Assembly (NCBI GenBank): GCA_903924185.1
Contig: CAIYAN010000243.1
Coordinates: 1 to 15,224 of the forward strand
Direction of reading: 5' to 3'
DNA length: 15,224 nt
Source: an uncultured Opitutia bacterium
GTDB taxonomy: Bacteria; Verrucomicrobiota; Verrucomicrobiia; Opitutales; UBA953
Shown here: in pieces, positions 1-7,327 of the stretch
Position numbering within the stretch: position 1 is the first letter of the stretch
Layout of the letters: every line of letters begins with the position of its first letter
Translations under genes and position numbers: made by a program
The notes under the pieces: generated by a model
The model's database searches: none
Told to the model about the DNA's origin: nothing
What the model saw: the letters and a program-made list of their open reading frames with translations, nothing else

Positions 1-15
1 CGCTTAAACCAACAC

Positions 16-44
16 AAAGGGCGTCAATTGGGACGCCCTTTTTT
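16..44 (+). terminator. Intrinsic terminator, probably shared by convergent genes
   Basis: A perfect 10-bp stem (16-25 with 32-41) closes a 6-base loop and runs into a T-tract on the plus strand (39-44). On the minus strand the same hairpin is followed by TTTGTG, a poorer U-tract. It lies just past the alkaline phosphatase stop, so it probably ends a plus-strand gene to the left of the window and may also end the phosphatase transcript. Confidence 0.8.
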
Positions 45-62
45 GTGCCCCATCAAAACCGC

Positions 63-1448
63 TTAGGCCAAACCAGTCGCGCGCAGGAGGTGGGCGTGGA
101 CCTGATCATTGCGCATGAACGGCGTAAACAGGGCTGAGCCTGGGCCGACGGCGCTGAATTCCACCATCTCACCGGTATGGTTCATCGACGTGAAACCTAC
201 GCCTGAATACTTCGGGATAGCCTCGGTCAGCGTCTTCATACCAATGACTTTAGCCAAGTCAGTGGCCTTGAAATTAAGGCCGGTGGCAGCGACCAAAAGG
301 TCTTGCCACTCATTGGGTTTCTTAAAGTCCTTGGCCTCCAACTTAACCTGCTCCAAAGAACGGTTGAACTTCGTCAGGCGAAGGAAAGTGGCGTCCGTCT
401 CATTATAAGAAGGCAACTTAGTTTCAAAATCATCGTTACCGATTCCATTGACCTGCAGGCCGCCCGTGCCGTGGTCGGTCGTGACAATGAGTAACGTATC
501 AGGATTCGTCGCGATAAACTTCAGCACCGTCGCGATGGCATCGTCGAAGGCGATTTGATCGAGGATTGCACCGATGGCATCATTCGCATGAGCAGCATGG
601 TCGATTCGACCACCTTCCACCATAAGGAAGAAGCCTTCGGAGCCACTCTGGAGGCTAGTTAAGGCCACCTCGGTCATCTCCGCCAAGGTCGGCGTGACGG
701 CCGTGAGTTCCGGGCGATTCAACCGATCCACTTCCATGGGGAGGTAATTCTTGCTAAATAGTCCGAGCAAGGGGCCCGGTCCACGGTGGGCCAGTAATTG
801 CGCTCGGTTGGTCACGTGGGCATACCCAACTTTCTTATAAGCGGAGACGAGGCTCTCACCAAAATAAGTTGCCCCTCCGCCGAGCACGACATCCACACCA
901 CGCTCGAGATACTGAAAAGCGACTTCCTTTTGATCCGCACGCTTACTCACGTTCGTGACGAAACCCGCAGGGGTAGCGTGGGTCGCCGTCGCCGTCGTCA
1001 CCAGACCGGTGCGCTTACGCACGGCCTTCATCCGTTGGAGGATGGTGACAGGCCTGCGGCCATCCGCCGTCACATTGAGGGAGCCGTTCTGGACGCGCTC
1101 ACCAATTCCCCAGCAACTGGCGGCGGCGGCGGAATCGGTCACTAAGCCCGTCGCGGAATGGGTCTCACAGAGCGAACGCACCACCGGGAATTCGCGGTAC
1201 ATCCGGAGCCAATGGCTCTCCCGCTGGTGCACGAGCTTCAGGTAATCGACAGCCGCGGACAGCGTCCCCATACCCATCCCGTCCGATACCATGAAGATGA
1301 CGTTCTTAGCCAAACGCTGCGGTGAGTTTGCGGCGCTTTCGCGGGTCGTCGCACCCAAAGCTGGGACGGACGCGGCCCCGAAGGCAAGGCCGCCCAGGCT
1401 GGCGGCTTTCAAGAAGTCGCGACGGGAGTTGGGACGAGCCGGAGGCAT
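63..1448 (-). CDS. phoA: Tat-exported alkaline phosphatase (PhoA family)
   Basis: A 461-residue metal-dependent phosphomonoesterase expected to release inorganic phosphate from organic esters outside the cytoplasm. Residues 8-14 (SRRDFLK) form a textbook twin-arginine motif, followed by a hydrophobic stretch to about residue 31, so export is folded through Tat. Family residues visible: Asp56 in SDGMG (metal), nucleophile Ser106 in TDSAAAAS, His157 and Thr159 in THATP, Glu278, Asp283, His284 and His287 in VEGGRIDHAAH, Asp325-His326 in TTDHG, and His424 in NHTGE. Compared with E. coli PhoA, His replaces Asp153 and Lys328, as in animal alkaline phosphatases and many bacterial homologues. The start is an ATG directly before the Tat motif. 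It is the last gene of a minus-strand run after thrS, with a 99-base gap between them. No Pho box was recognised upstream, so phosphate control is unproven. The symbol denotes the family, not proven orthology to E. coli PhoA. Confidence 0.93.
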   Translation of the reverse strand: MPPARPNSRRDFLKAASLGGLAFGAASVPALGATTRESAANSPQRLAKNVIFMVSDGMGMGTLSAAVDYLKLVHQRESHWLRMYREFPVVRSLCETHSATGLVTDSAAAASCWGIGERVQNGSLNVTADGRRPVTILQRMKAVRKRTGLVTTATATHATPAGFVTNVSKRADQKEVAFQYLERGVDVVLGGGATYFGESLVSAYKKVGYAHVTNRAQLLAHRGPGPLLGLFSKNYLPMEVDRLNRPELTAVTPTLAEMTEVALTSLQSGSEGFFLMVEGGRIDHAAHANDAIGAILDQIAFDDAIATVLKFIATNPDTLLIVTTDHGTGGLQVNGIGNDDFETKLPSYNETDATFLRLTKFNRSLEQVKLEAKDFKKPNEWQDLLVAATGLNFKATDLAKVIGMKTLTEAIPKYSGVGFTSMNHTGEMVEFSAVGPGSALFTPFMRNDQVHAHLLRATGLA

Positions 1449-1460
1449 GCCTACAAGAAG

Positions 1461-1481
1461 GCAGGTGGTCCGACCGCCTGC
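1461..1481 (-). terminator. Possible weak terminator after thrS
   Basis: An imperfect inverted repeat (GCAGG, one mismatched position, GGT, 3-base loop, ACC, one position, CCTGC) lies between the thrS stop and the phosphatase start. On the minus strand it is followed by CTTCTTGT rather than a true U-run. It could end thrS transcription or be a leader hairpin of the phosphatase mRNA, whose ATG is only 13 bases further on. Confidence 0.3.
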
Positions 1482-1547
1482 AATCGGGAAACACCTACCC
1501 CACCCTCACCCGAGGTTTCACCAGGTCAAATTACCGCGTCAAACGCG

Positions 1548-3425
1548 TTACGCCTTGGGCTGAGCAACCGGAGCTGGAGCCGTCGGGACGTGCACCTTGA
1601 GCCGGCGTTCCGCGATCTCCGCCAACACCAGCCCAAGGAATTCTTCAAACGGACGGTTGCCTTCGAACGCTTTGTCGGAGCGCGAGCGAACGTTCACGAG
1701 ACCAGAATCCTTCTCCTTCTGGCCAATGACGAGCATGTGGGGGACCTTGGTGATTTCGGCCCGGCGAATCTTCGCACCGAGTTTGTCGGAAGTGGTATCG
1801 ACGGTGGCCCGGATACAAGCCTGTTTGAGCTTTTCGCCGATCTCTTCGCAATAAGCGTTAAGGTCGTCGTTGAGCGAGATCACCCGGACCTGCTCGGGGG
1901 CTAACCAAGTCGGGAAGTCGCCCGCAAAGTGCTCGATGAGGATACCCACGAAACGCTCCATGGAACCGAACGGGGCGCGGTGAATCATCACGGGACGGTG
2001 CGGCTTGTTGTCGGCGCCGTTATACGAAAGCTCAAAACGCTCCGGCAGGTTGAAGTCGACCTGCACCGTGCCGAGCTGCCATTCGCGACCGATGACATCG
2101 CGCACTACGAAGTCGATCTTCGGGCCATAGAAAGCGGCTTCGCCGGCTTCTTCCGTGAAGCTGACGCCCAACGTAGCGGCGGCCGAGCGGCAAGCGGCTT
2201 CGGCCTTATCCCAATTCTCGGTCGAACCGGTATATTTATTGGAGTCTGGGTTACGCAGGCCCACGCGGACGCGATAATCATTCAGCCCAAGGGTCTTGAG
2301 GACGACCTTAACGAGTTCGAGGCAACCGAGGACTTCCTGGCCGACCTGATCTTCCGTACAGAAGAGGTGACCGTCGTCCTGCGTGAAACCACGGACGCGG
2401 GTCATACCGTTGAGTTCACCGGACTGCTCCCAGCGGTAGACCGTACCGAACTCGGCGAGACGAACCGGCAGGTCGCGGTAGGAATGCGGCTGCGAGGCGA
2501 AAATACGAATGTGGTGCGGGCAGTTCATCGGCTTCAGCAGGAAGCCCTGGACCGTGCCGTCTTCGAGCCGATTGGTCAGCTCGCCGCAACCGCAGCCTTC
2601 CTTGGAGAGGAGCTCCATCGCCTCGCGCTCGACGAGCGGCGGGAACTGGGCGTCCTTATAATAGGGGAAGTGACCGGAGGTCCGGTAAAGGTCAAGGTTA
2701 CCGATGTGCGGCGTGAAGACCTGCTTGTAGCCCGTCTGGAAGAGCTGGGCCGAGATGAAGTTCTGCAGCTCTTGGCGCACGACGGCACCGTTCGGGGTCC
2801 AGAGAATCAGGCCTTGGCCAACTTTCTCGTCGATATGGAAGAGCTTCAGTTCCTTGCCGAGGCGACGGTGGTCGCGCTTCTTCGCCTCTTCGGCCCGAAC
2901 CAAGGACTGCTCGAGTTCTTCCTTCGTCGCGAACGCGGTGCCGTAAATACGTTGGAGCTGCTTATTCTTCTCGTTGCCACGGTGATAGGCGCCCGCGATA
3001 TGCAACAGCTTGAAGGCCTTGACCTGCGAAGAATAGCGGACGTGCGTGCCCGCACAGAGGTCGACGAACTCACCGTTCTTATAAAAGGAAATCGTCTCGC
3101 CGGCGGGGATATCGCCGAGGCGGCCGAGCTTGTAGGCGACTTGACCGCGCTCGCGAAGGAGCTTCTCGGCTTCTTCCAGGGTGCACTCAAAGCGTTCGAA
3201 CTTCTGGTTCTCCTTCGAGATGCGACGCATCTCCTCCTCGATTTTGACGAGGTCTTCGGCCGTGAAAGCGTGTTCGAGGTCGAAGTCGTAGTAGAAGCCG
3301 TTATCGGTGGGCGGCCCGATGTCCAACTGCGCCTGTGGGAACAGGCGAAGCACGGCGGCACCCAGCATGTGGGCGGCGGAGTGGCGAATCTCCTCAAGGG
3401 GAGTCATCTGCGGGCGGGAGGACAT
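1548..3425 (-). CDS. thrS: Threonine--tRNA ligase (ThrRS), lacking the TGS domain
   Basis: Charges tRNA-Thr with threonine in the cytoplasm; 625 residues from the ATG at 3425. A TTG 60 bases upstream would add a proline/glycine-rich stretch with no family similarity. The protein begins almost at the editing domain (HSAAH at 15-19; Cys124 and His128 in CAGTH), so the roughly 60-residue N-terminal TGS domain of E. coli ThrRS is missing. The preceding gene's stop at 3510 leaves no room for it. The class II core follows, with zinc ligands Cys302 (KPMNCP), His353 (DDGHLF) and His482 (MIHRA), motif 2 around RWEQSGEL, and motif 3 in the GSMERF region. The anticodon-binding domain starts near residue 510. 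Residues about 260-297 carry an insertion of roughly 24 residues relative to E. coli, with a GCGCGEL segment. The C-terminus ends in an Ala/Pro-rich tail. Identity is secure; the exact start is less so. Confidence 0.95.
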   Translation of the reverse strand: MSSRPQMTPLEEIRHSAAHMLGAAVLRLFPQAQLDIGPPTDNGFYYDFDLEHAFTAEDLVKIEEEMRRISKENQKFERFECTLEEAEKLLRERGQVAYKLGRLGDIPAGETISFYKNGEFVDLCAGTHVRYSSQVKAFKLLHIAGAYHRGNEKNKQLQRIYGTAFATKEELEQSLVRAEEAKKRDHRRLGKELKLFHIDEKVGQGLILWTPNGAVVRQELQNFISAQLFQTGYKQVFTPHIGNLDLYRTSGHFPYYKDAQFPPLVEREAMELLSKEGCGCGELTNRLEDGTVQGFLLKPMNCPHHIRIFASQPHSYRDLPVRLAEFGTVYRWEQSGELNGMTRVRGFTQDDGHLFCTEDQVGQEVLGCLELVKVVLKTLGLNDYRVRVGLRNPDSNKYTGSTENWDKAEAACRSAAATLGVSFTEEAGEAAFYGPKIDFVVRDVIGREWQLGTVQVDFNLPERFELSYNGADNKPHRPVMIHRAPFGSMERFVGILIEHFAGDFPTWLAPEQVRVISLNDDLNAYCEEIGEKLKQACIRATVDTTSDKLGAKIRRAEITKVPHMLVIGQKEKDSGLVNVRSRSDKAFEGNRPFEEFLGLVLAEIAERRLKVHVPTAPAPVAQPKA

Positions 3426-3509
3426 GATGGAAAGGTGTCCTTTACCGCTAGGGACTCCCGGGGCGGAGGGCAAGGACGGAGGCAAGCCCCCGCCCTCCCT
3501 CGATCCTGG
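3426..3509 (-). promoter_or_regulatory. Structured leader before thrS
   Basis: The 84 bases between the SIMPL-gene stop and the thrS ATG are G/C-rich. They contain a perfect 7-base inverted repeat (3465-3471 with 3492-3498), a second G-rich/C-rich pairing possibility inside it, and a small GGGAGTCCC hairpin near 3451-3459. Some bacterial thrS mRNAs are controlled through leader structure, so a regulatory role is plausible. The structure is too short for a T-box, and no anti-terminator or specifier loop was recognised. A simple intergenic hairpin is equally possible. Confidence 0.3.
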
Positions 3510-4346
3510 CTATTCCTTAACGACTTCGAAGCGCATCGTGACCACCACGCGGATGGTCTTCTCGATGGAGTAGAAATCGATGCTGTTGGCGTCGGACTCC
3601 CCCACGCGGTCCTTGGCGCAGATCTGGATCACCCCTTGCGAGGCGTCCAACAAGGACCCGACCTTGGAGCCCGACCCGGCGACCATGGTGGCGGCCCGAC
3701 GCTGAGCGTCCTTGGCCGCAGCCTCCAGGAGTTCCTGCTTGGACTCATTCAGCTTCACCAAACGGAAAATGGGCGTACCCCGAGCGAGTGCCACCCCCTG
3801 CTCGAGGTAGATTTCCTGGCGCGAAAAAGCCAAGACGCGGTCGACATTCGGAGTCTCGATTGTGAAGGACTGAGTGAAGGTAAACTCGGGGACCTTCCCG
3901 CGCGCAAAGCGATTAAAGTCGATCGGTGCGCGCTGAATTGGCGTACGGACGCCATCCTGATTGGGAGCGAACTCGGTAAAGACCGCCGCCTCCAAGCGCG
4001 TGTTCTCAGAAGCCGTGAAGACGATTTCGGATTCGGAAAAACCTGCTTCCTTTAGTAGCTTTTGCACGGCAGTGCGCTGGGCCAACATCGCCGCCCGGCC
4101 TTCACTGAAATTTTCGCCACGCCAGGTCAACGTGGCGTTAAGCGAACCTTGACCAGAGCGCACATCGAGAGTAGCGACACCTTTGACGGTGATTTCGGGA
4201 CGGGTATTTTTAAACTGCCCAATCGACTTACCCATCTTATCGGAAGCGACCACAAACGCGAGGGCGAGCGCGACACCGAAGAGGAGAAAAGCGAGGGAAG
4301 GCAGGAGCGTGAAGTTGACCGGGCGGGCGGGCGTGTCGTTGGACAT
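3510..4346 (-). CDS. SIMPL-domain (DUF541) membrane-anchored protein
   Basis: A 278-residue protein with a short cytoplasmic N-terminus, one membrane helix at about residues 13-33 and a large region outside the inner membrane. That region matches the SIMPL/DUF541 family (BP26/OMP28-like). It opens with ITVKGVATLDV, typical of the family's first strand, and carries a long helix with KLLKEAGFSESEIVFT, where these proteins have KxxGI..DIQT-like segments. It ends in a strand with TIRVVVTMRFEV. The biochemical role of the family is not settled; members are linked to envelope stress or form oligomeric periplasmic rings. The helix is uncleaved-looking (no AxA site), so it is probably an anchor. It sits between cysS and thrS on the same strand with 67- and 84-base gaps and may be co-transcribed with them, but no functional link is evident. 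Confidence 0.85.
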   Translation of the reverse strand: MSNDTPARPVNFTLLPSLAFLLFGVALALAFVVASDKMGKSIGQFKNTRPEITVKGVATLDVRSGQGSLNATLTWRGENFSEGRAAMLAQRTAVQKLLKEAGFSESEIVFTASENTRLEAAVFTEFAPNQDGVRTPIQRAPIDFNRFARGKVPEFTFTQSFTIETPNVDRVLAFSRQEIYLEQGVALARGTPIFRLVKLNESKQELLEAAAKDAQRRAATMVAGSGSKVGSLLDASQGVIQICAKDRVGESDANSIDFYSIEKTIRVVVTMRFEVVKE

Positions 4347-4413
4347 AAGGAAGCCTGTAGACTGACCGCAGTAGCGAGCCTTTCAACGGACACTTATCAA
4401 CAATCTGGAAGAA

Positions 4414-5844
4414 CTAAACCGGCTTCAGGTCGTACCCATCCTTGCGGTCCAGCATCGCCCAACCTAGGGCCGTCAGCTCCTGGCGGAGGCGGTCAGCGGC
4501 GGCAAAGTCCTTGGCCTGCTTGGCCGCCCAACGCTGGGCCGCCAGGGCGACGACCTCGGCCGGGGCGGCCGCAACTGGGGCGGCCGTGAAGAGGGTTAGG
4601 CCGAGGGCGTAGAGAATCTTGGCCAGTCCGGAGAGGTCTTGGCGGGCCTGCGCAGAGGTCGGCTCGTCCTTGTCCGCCAAAACGGTGAAGACCTGCCCGA
4701 GGCAACCAGGCACGTTTAGGTCGTTTTGCAGGACTTCCCAGGCATGCTGGAAGCGCCCCCAGGCCGTCTGGGTCTCTTGGGTGGCGGGGGGAAGAAACTC
4801 CGCCCGGGTAAACCCAGCGGCAACCAATAAACGGTCGGTGCCGCGCTCGAGCTTGGCGAGGGCGGAATGTGCGTCCTCGACCCCCTTAAAGGTGAAGTTG
4901 AGGGAGCTCCGGTAGTGACCAGCAATCAGTGCGTAACGGACCTCGGTGGTGGTGAAGCCCTTCGCGATGAGTTGGTCTAAGGTATAGAGGTTACCCTTGC
5001 TCTTGGACATCTTATCACCGTCGACGAGCAGGTGGGCGCTATGAAACCAGTGCGCCGCAAAACCTTGAATACCGGTTGCACACTCGGTCTGGGCGATTTC
5101 GTTCTCGTGGTGCGGGAAGCAGAGGTCGATGCCTCCGCCGTGTAGGTCAAACGTCGCCCCGAGGTGTTCGAGCGACATCGCCGAGCACTCGATGTGCCAA
5201 CCAGGCCGGCCTTCGCCCCACGGGCTCGGCCAGAAATTCGCGCCATCTTCAGGCTTACGGGACTTCCAGAGGGCGAAATCGGAAGCCGACTCGCGTTCAT
5301 ATTCGTCGGCGTCGTTCGCTTCGCCTGCGCTGTTGGTACCCTGCGTCTCGAGCTTGGAGAAATCCAAGTGCGTGAGTTTGCCGTAGTCCTTACACGTGCA
5401 GACCTTGAAGTAAACCGAGCCATCCTTGGCGACGTAAGCATGGCCCCGATCCACAAGGGCTTTGATCATCGCGACCTGCTGCGGGATATGCGCGACCGCG
5501 CTGGGCTCCACGTGCGGAGCCAATAAACCCAAGGCTTGGCAATCGCGATGGAACTTATCCGTCCACTGCTGCGTGAACGCCGTCAAGGTCTGGCCCGCCG
5601 CCTGGGCACCGCGGATGGTCTTATCGTCGACGTCCGTAATATTACGAACGTGCTTCACCCGGAGGCCAGCGACCTCCAAGGTGCGCCGGAGGACGTCTTG
5701 GACGGTAAAGGTACGGAAGTTACCGATATGAGCCGGGCCATAAACCGTTGGGCCGCAGCAATACATCCCGAACAGCGCACGGTCGGGCTTCATCAGGAGC
5801 GGCCGCAACTCGCGGCTCATGGTGTCATGCAGGAAAACGGCCAT
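4414..5844 (-). CDS. cysS: Cysteine--tRNA ligase (CysRS)
   Basis: Charges tRNA-Cys with cysteine; 476 residues, close to the usual class Ia length of about 460. Signature residues: the HIGH-type motif HIGN at 39-42 in GPAHIGNFRTF, KMSKS at 278-282, and the cysteine-selecting zinc site made by Cys30 (YCCGPTVYG), Cys220 (HIECSAMS), His245 and Glu249 (FPHHENE). The 25-residue Cys220-His245 spacing equals that of the E. coli enzyme. The C-terminal helical and anticodon-binding portion ends with an AADRLRQEL segment and a GYDLKPV tail, both typical. The ATG at 5844 is preferred; an in-frame ATG at residue 9 is possible. It is divergent from the sulfhydrylase gene across 120 bases. The pairing is natural for sulfur amino-acid metabolism but may be coincidental. 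Confidence 0.96.
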   Translation of the reverse strand: MAVFLHDTMSRELRPLLMKPDRALFGMYCCGPTVYGPAHIGNFRTFTVQDVLRRTLEVAGLRVKHVRNITDVDDKTIRGAQAAGQTLTAFTQQWTDKFHRDCQALGLLAPHVEPSAVAHIPQQVAMIKALVDRGHAYVAKDGSVYFKVCTCKDYGKLTHLDFSKLETQGTNSAGEANDADEYERESASDFALWKSRKPEDGANFWPSPWGEGRPGWHIECSAMSLEHLGATFDLHGGGIDLCFPHHENEIAQTECATGIQGFAAHWFHSAHLLVDGDKMSKSKGNLYTLDQLIAKGFTTTEVRYALIAGHYRSSLNFTFKGVEDAHSALAKLERGTDRLLVAAGFTRAEFLPPATQETQTAWGRFQHAWEVLQNDLNVPGCLGQVFTVLADKDEPTSAQARQDLSGLAKILYALGLTLFTAAPVAAAPAEVVALAAQRWAAKQAKDFAAADRLRQELTALGWAMLDRKDGYDLKPV

Positions 5845-5914
5845 AGCAGGGTCAAGAAATAGGAAAGAACGCCCCCTAAGGGCGAGAAGGAAGCGTCATA
5901 GCCCCGAAAACGGC

Positions 5915-5943
5915 TTGTTCCCGTACCGTCAACCGAAGATAAA
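5915..5943 (+). promoter_or_regulatory. Candidate promoter for the sulfhydrylase gene
   Basis: TTGTTC (5915-5920) and GATAAA (5938-5943) are separated by exactly 17 bases and match the sigma-70 consensus at 3/6 and 4/6 positions. They would place transcription start about 15 bases before the ATG at 5965. The fit is only fair. No SAM riboswitch or MetJ-like operator repeat was recognised in the 120-base divergent region. A small CGCCC/GGGCG hairpin lies at 5870-5884 on the cysS side. Confidence 0.3.
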
Positions 5944-5964
5944 AGGCTCCCTTCCCCACCCACC

Positions 5965-7272
5965 ATGAATGAACCTAAGAAGCACGGACTCGGCACCCAG
6001 TCCCTCCACGCCGGTCAGAAGGCCGACCCGACCACGGGTGCGCGCGCCGTCCCCATCTACCAAACGACGAGCTACCAGTTTCGTGATACGGAACATGCGG
6101 CCAATCTCTTCGGCCTGAAAGAACTCGGTAACATCTACACCCGTATCATGAACCCGACCACCGATGTCCTCGAGCAGCGCCTCGCGGCCCTCGAAGGCGG
6201 CTCCGGCGCGCTCGCCCACTCGTCGGGTCAGGCGGCCATCACGGCTTCGATCCTGAACATCGCCGGTGCGGGCGACCATATCGTCTCGGTCGCTCAACTC
6301 TACGGCGGCACCTACAACCTTTTCCACTACACCCTGCCCAAGCTCGGCATCCAAGTATCTTTCGTCGACGCAGACGATCCTGAGAATTTCCGTAAGGCCG
6401 TGAAGTCGAACACCAAAGCCTTCTACGGGGAAGGCCTTGGCAACCCCCGCCTCAACATCTTCCCGTTCGCCGAAGTGGCGAAGATTGCCCAGGAAGTCGG
6501 CGTCCCCCTCATCATCGATAACACCGCCCTCTCCCCTTACCTGAACCGTCCGTTCGAGCACGGCGCCAACATTGTCGTCCACTCGGCGACGAAGCACATC
6601 GGCGGCCACGGCACCTCGATCGGCGGCATCGTCGTCGACGGCGGCAACTTCAACTGAGGTAACGGTAAGTTCCCCGGCTTCACTGAACCCGACATGTCGT
6701 ACCACGGCCTACCGCACTGGGAGGCCTTCAAGGCCTTCCCGCCGGCTGGCGGCGCCAACATCGCGTTCATCATGAAGATGCGCCTGCAGTTCCTCCGCGA
6801 CGTCGGCAGCTGCCTCTCGCCGTTCAACGCCTTCTTACTGATCCAAGGCCTCGAGACACTGCACCTCCGCATGGAACGCCATTGCGCCAACGCGATGAAG
6901 GTCGCCCAGTACCTCGAAGCGCACCCGAAGGTGAAATGGGTCAACTACCCTGGCCTGAAGTCTTCGAAGTACCATGACCTCGCCAAGAAGTACCTGACGA
7001 ACGGCTTCGGCGCGCTCGTGGGCTTCGGCGTGAAGTCCGGCCACGAAGGCGGTAGCAAATTCATCAACGCGCTTCAGCTCCACAGCCACGTCGCCAACAT
7101 TGGCGATGCCCGCTCGCTCGCGATTCACCCAGCTTCCACGACGCACTCCCAGCTCTCCGCAGAAGAACGCGCGGCGGCCGGGGTCACCGACGACTACGTC
7201 CGCCTTTCCGTGGGCATCGAAGATATCGAAGACATCATCGCTGACCTCGAACAGGCGCTCGCTAAGGCCTAA
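5965..7272 (+). pseudogene. metY: O-acetylhomoserine sulfhydrylase (MetY family) interrupted by in-frame TGA
   Basis: Reads as a complete 435-codon PLP-dependent gene of the Cys/Met-metabolism family, which makes homocysteine from O-acetylhomoserine and sulfide. Codon 231 (6655-6657) is TGA. Before it lie YTRIMNPT (about 58-65), GEGLGNP (155-161), Asp185 in IIDNT and the PLP lysine Lys210 in SATKHIGGHG. After it the same frame continues without frameshift with GNGKFPGFTEPD, SYHGL, HSHVANIGDARSLAIHP and the family's end SVGIEDIEDIIADLEQAL. MetY relatives read NFDWGNGKFP across this point, so TGA replaces a conserved Trp (TGG to TGA). As written, products would be 230 residues (5965-6657), lacking the C-terminal domain, and possibly a 192-residue piece from the ATG at 6694, which has no clear ribosome site. 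Recent nonsense mutation, sequencing error or readthrough are all possible; the family assignment is firm. Confidence 0.88.
6655..6657 (+). other. In-frame TGA at a conserved tryptophan position
   Basis: The codon lies between GGCAACTTCAAC and GGTAACGGTAAG, both of which encode the conserved MetY segment around NF-x-W-GNGKF. One G-to-A transition would explain it. TGA works as an ordinary terminator at the ends of other genes here (stops read on the minus strand at 7328, 9199, 10546 and 13413), so a genome-wide reassignment to Trp is not supported. Confidence 0.9.
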
Positions 7273-7294
7273 GCAACCGAACAGAGACTGATCA

Positions 7295-7321
7295 GGGCAG
7301 GCCGCACGGCCTGCCCTTTTT
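7295..7321 (+). terminator. Strong intrinsic terminator of the sulfhydrylase gene
   Basis: A perfect 9-bp GC-rich stem (7295-7303 with 7308-7316) closes a GCAC tetraloop and is followed by five T's (7317-7321), 22 bases after the TAA at 7270-7272. An outer GCAAC/GTTGC pair (7273-7277 with 7322-7326) flanks it. The minus strand lacks a U-tract here, so it is directional and does not clearly serve the converging acyltransferase gene. Confidence 0.85.
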
Positions 7322-7327
7322 GTTGCC

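Noticed and set aside
1449..1547. Pho box upstream of the alkaline phosphatase gene
   Set aside because: Two TTTGAC elements are present on the minus strand, but they are 13 bases apart and lack the TGTCA half-site pattern with 11-base periodicity.
3425..3485. Extended N-terminus of ThrRS from an upstream TTG
   Set aside because: The added residues are Pro/Gly/Ser-rich, lie over the structured leader, and have no counterpart in ThrRS proteins.
1929..4055. A 708-codon open frame on the plus strand opposite thrS and the SIMPL gene
   Set aside because: It is antisense to two well-recognised genes, its translation is a monotonous mix of acidic and aliphatic residues with no motif, and such frames arise readily opposite high-GC genes.
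6655..6657. Selenocysteine insertion at the internal TGA of metY
   Set aside because: The family has Trp, not Cys, at this place, the position is not catalytic, and no clear stem-loop of bacterial SECIS type was seen just downstream.
5929..6705. A 258-codon open frame on the minus strand opposite metY
   Set aside because: The plus strand clearly encodes the PLP enzyme with its active-site motifs; the opposite frame has no recognisable domain.
5965..7272. Genome-wide reassignment of TGA to tryptophan
   Set aside because: Four genes on the minus strand end with TGA at natural C-termini (for example the RNARQFFGF end of TatD), and TGG is used for Trp throughout.
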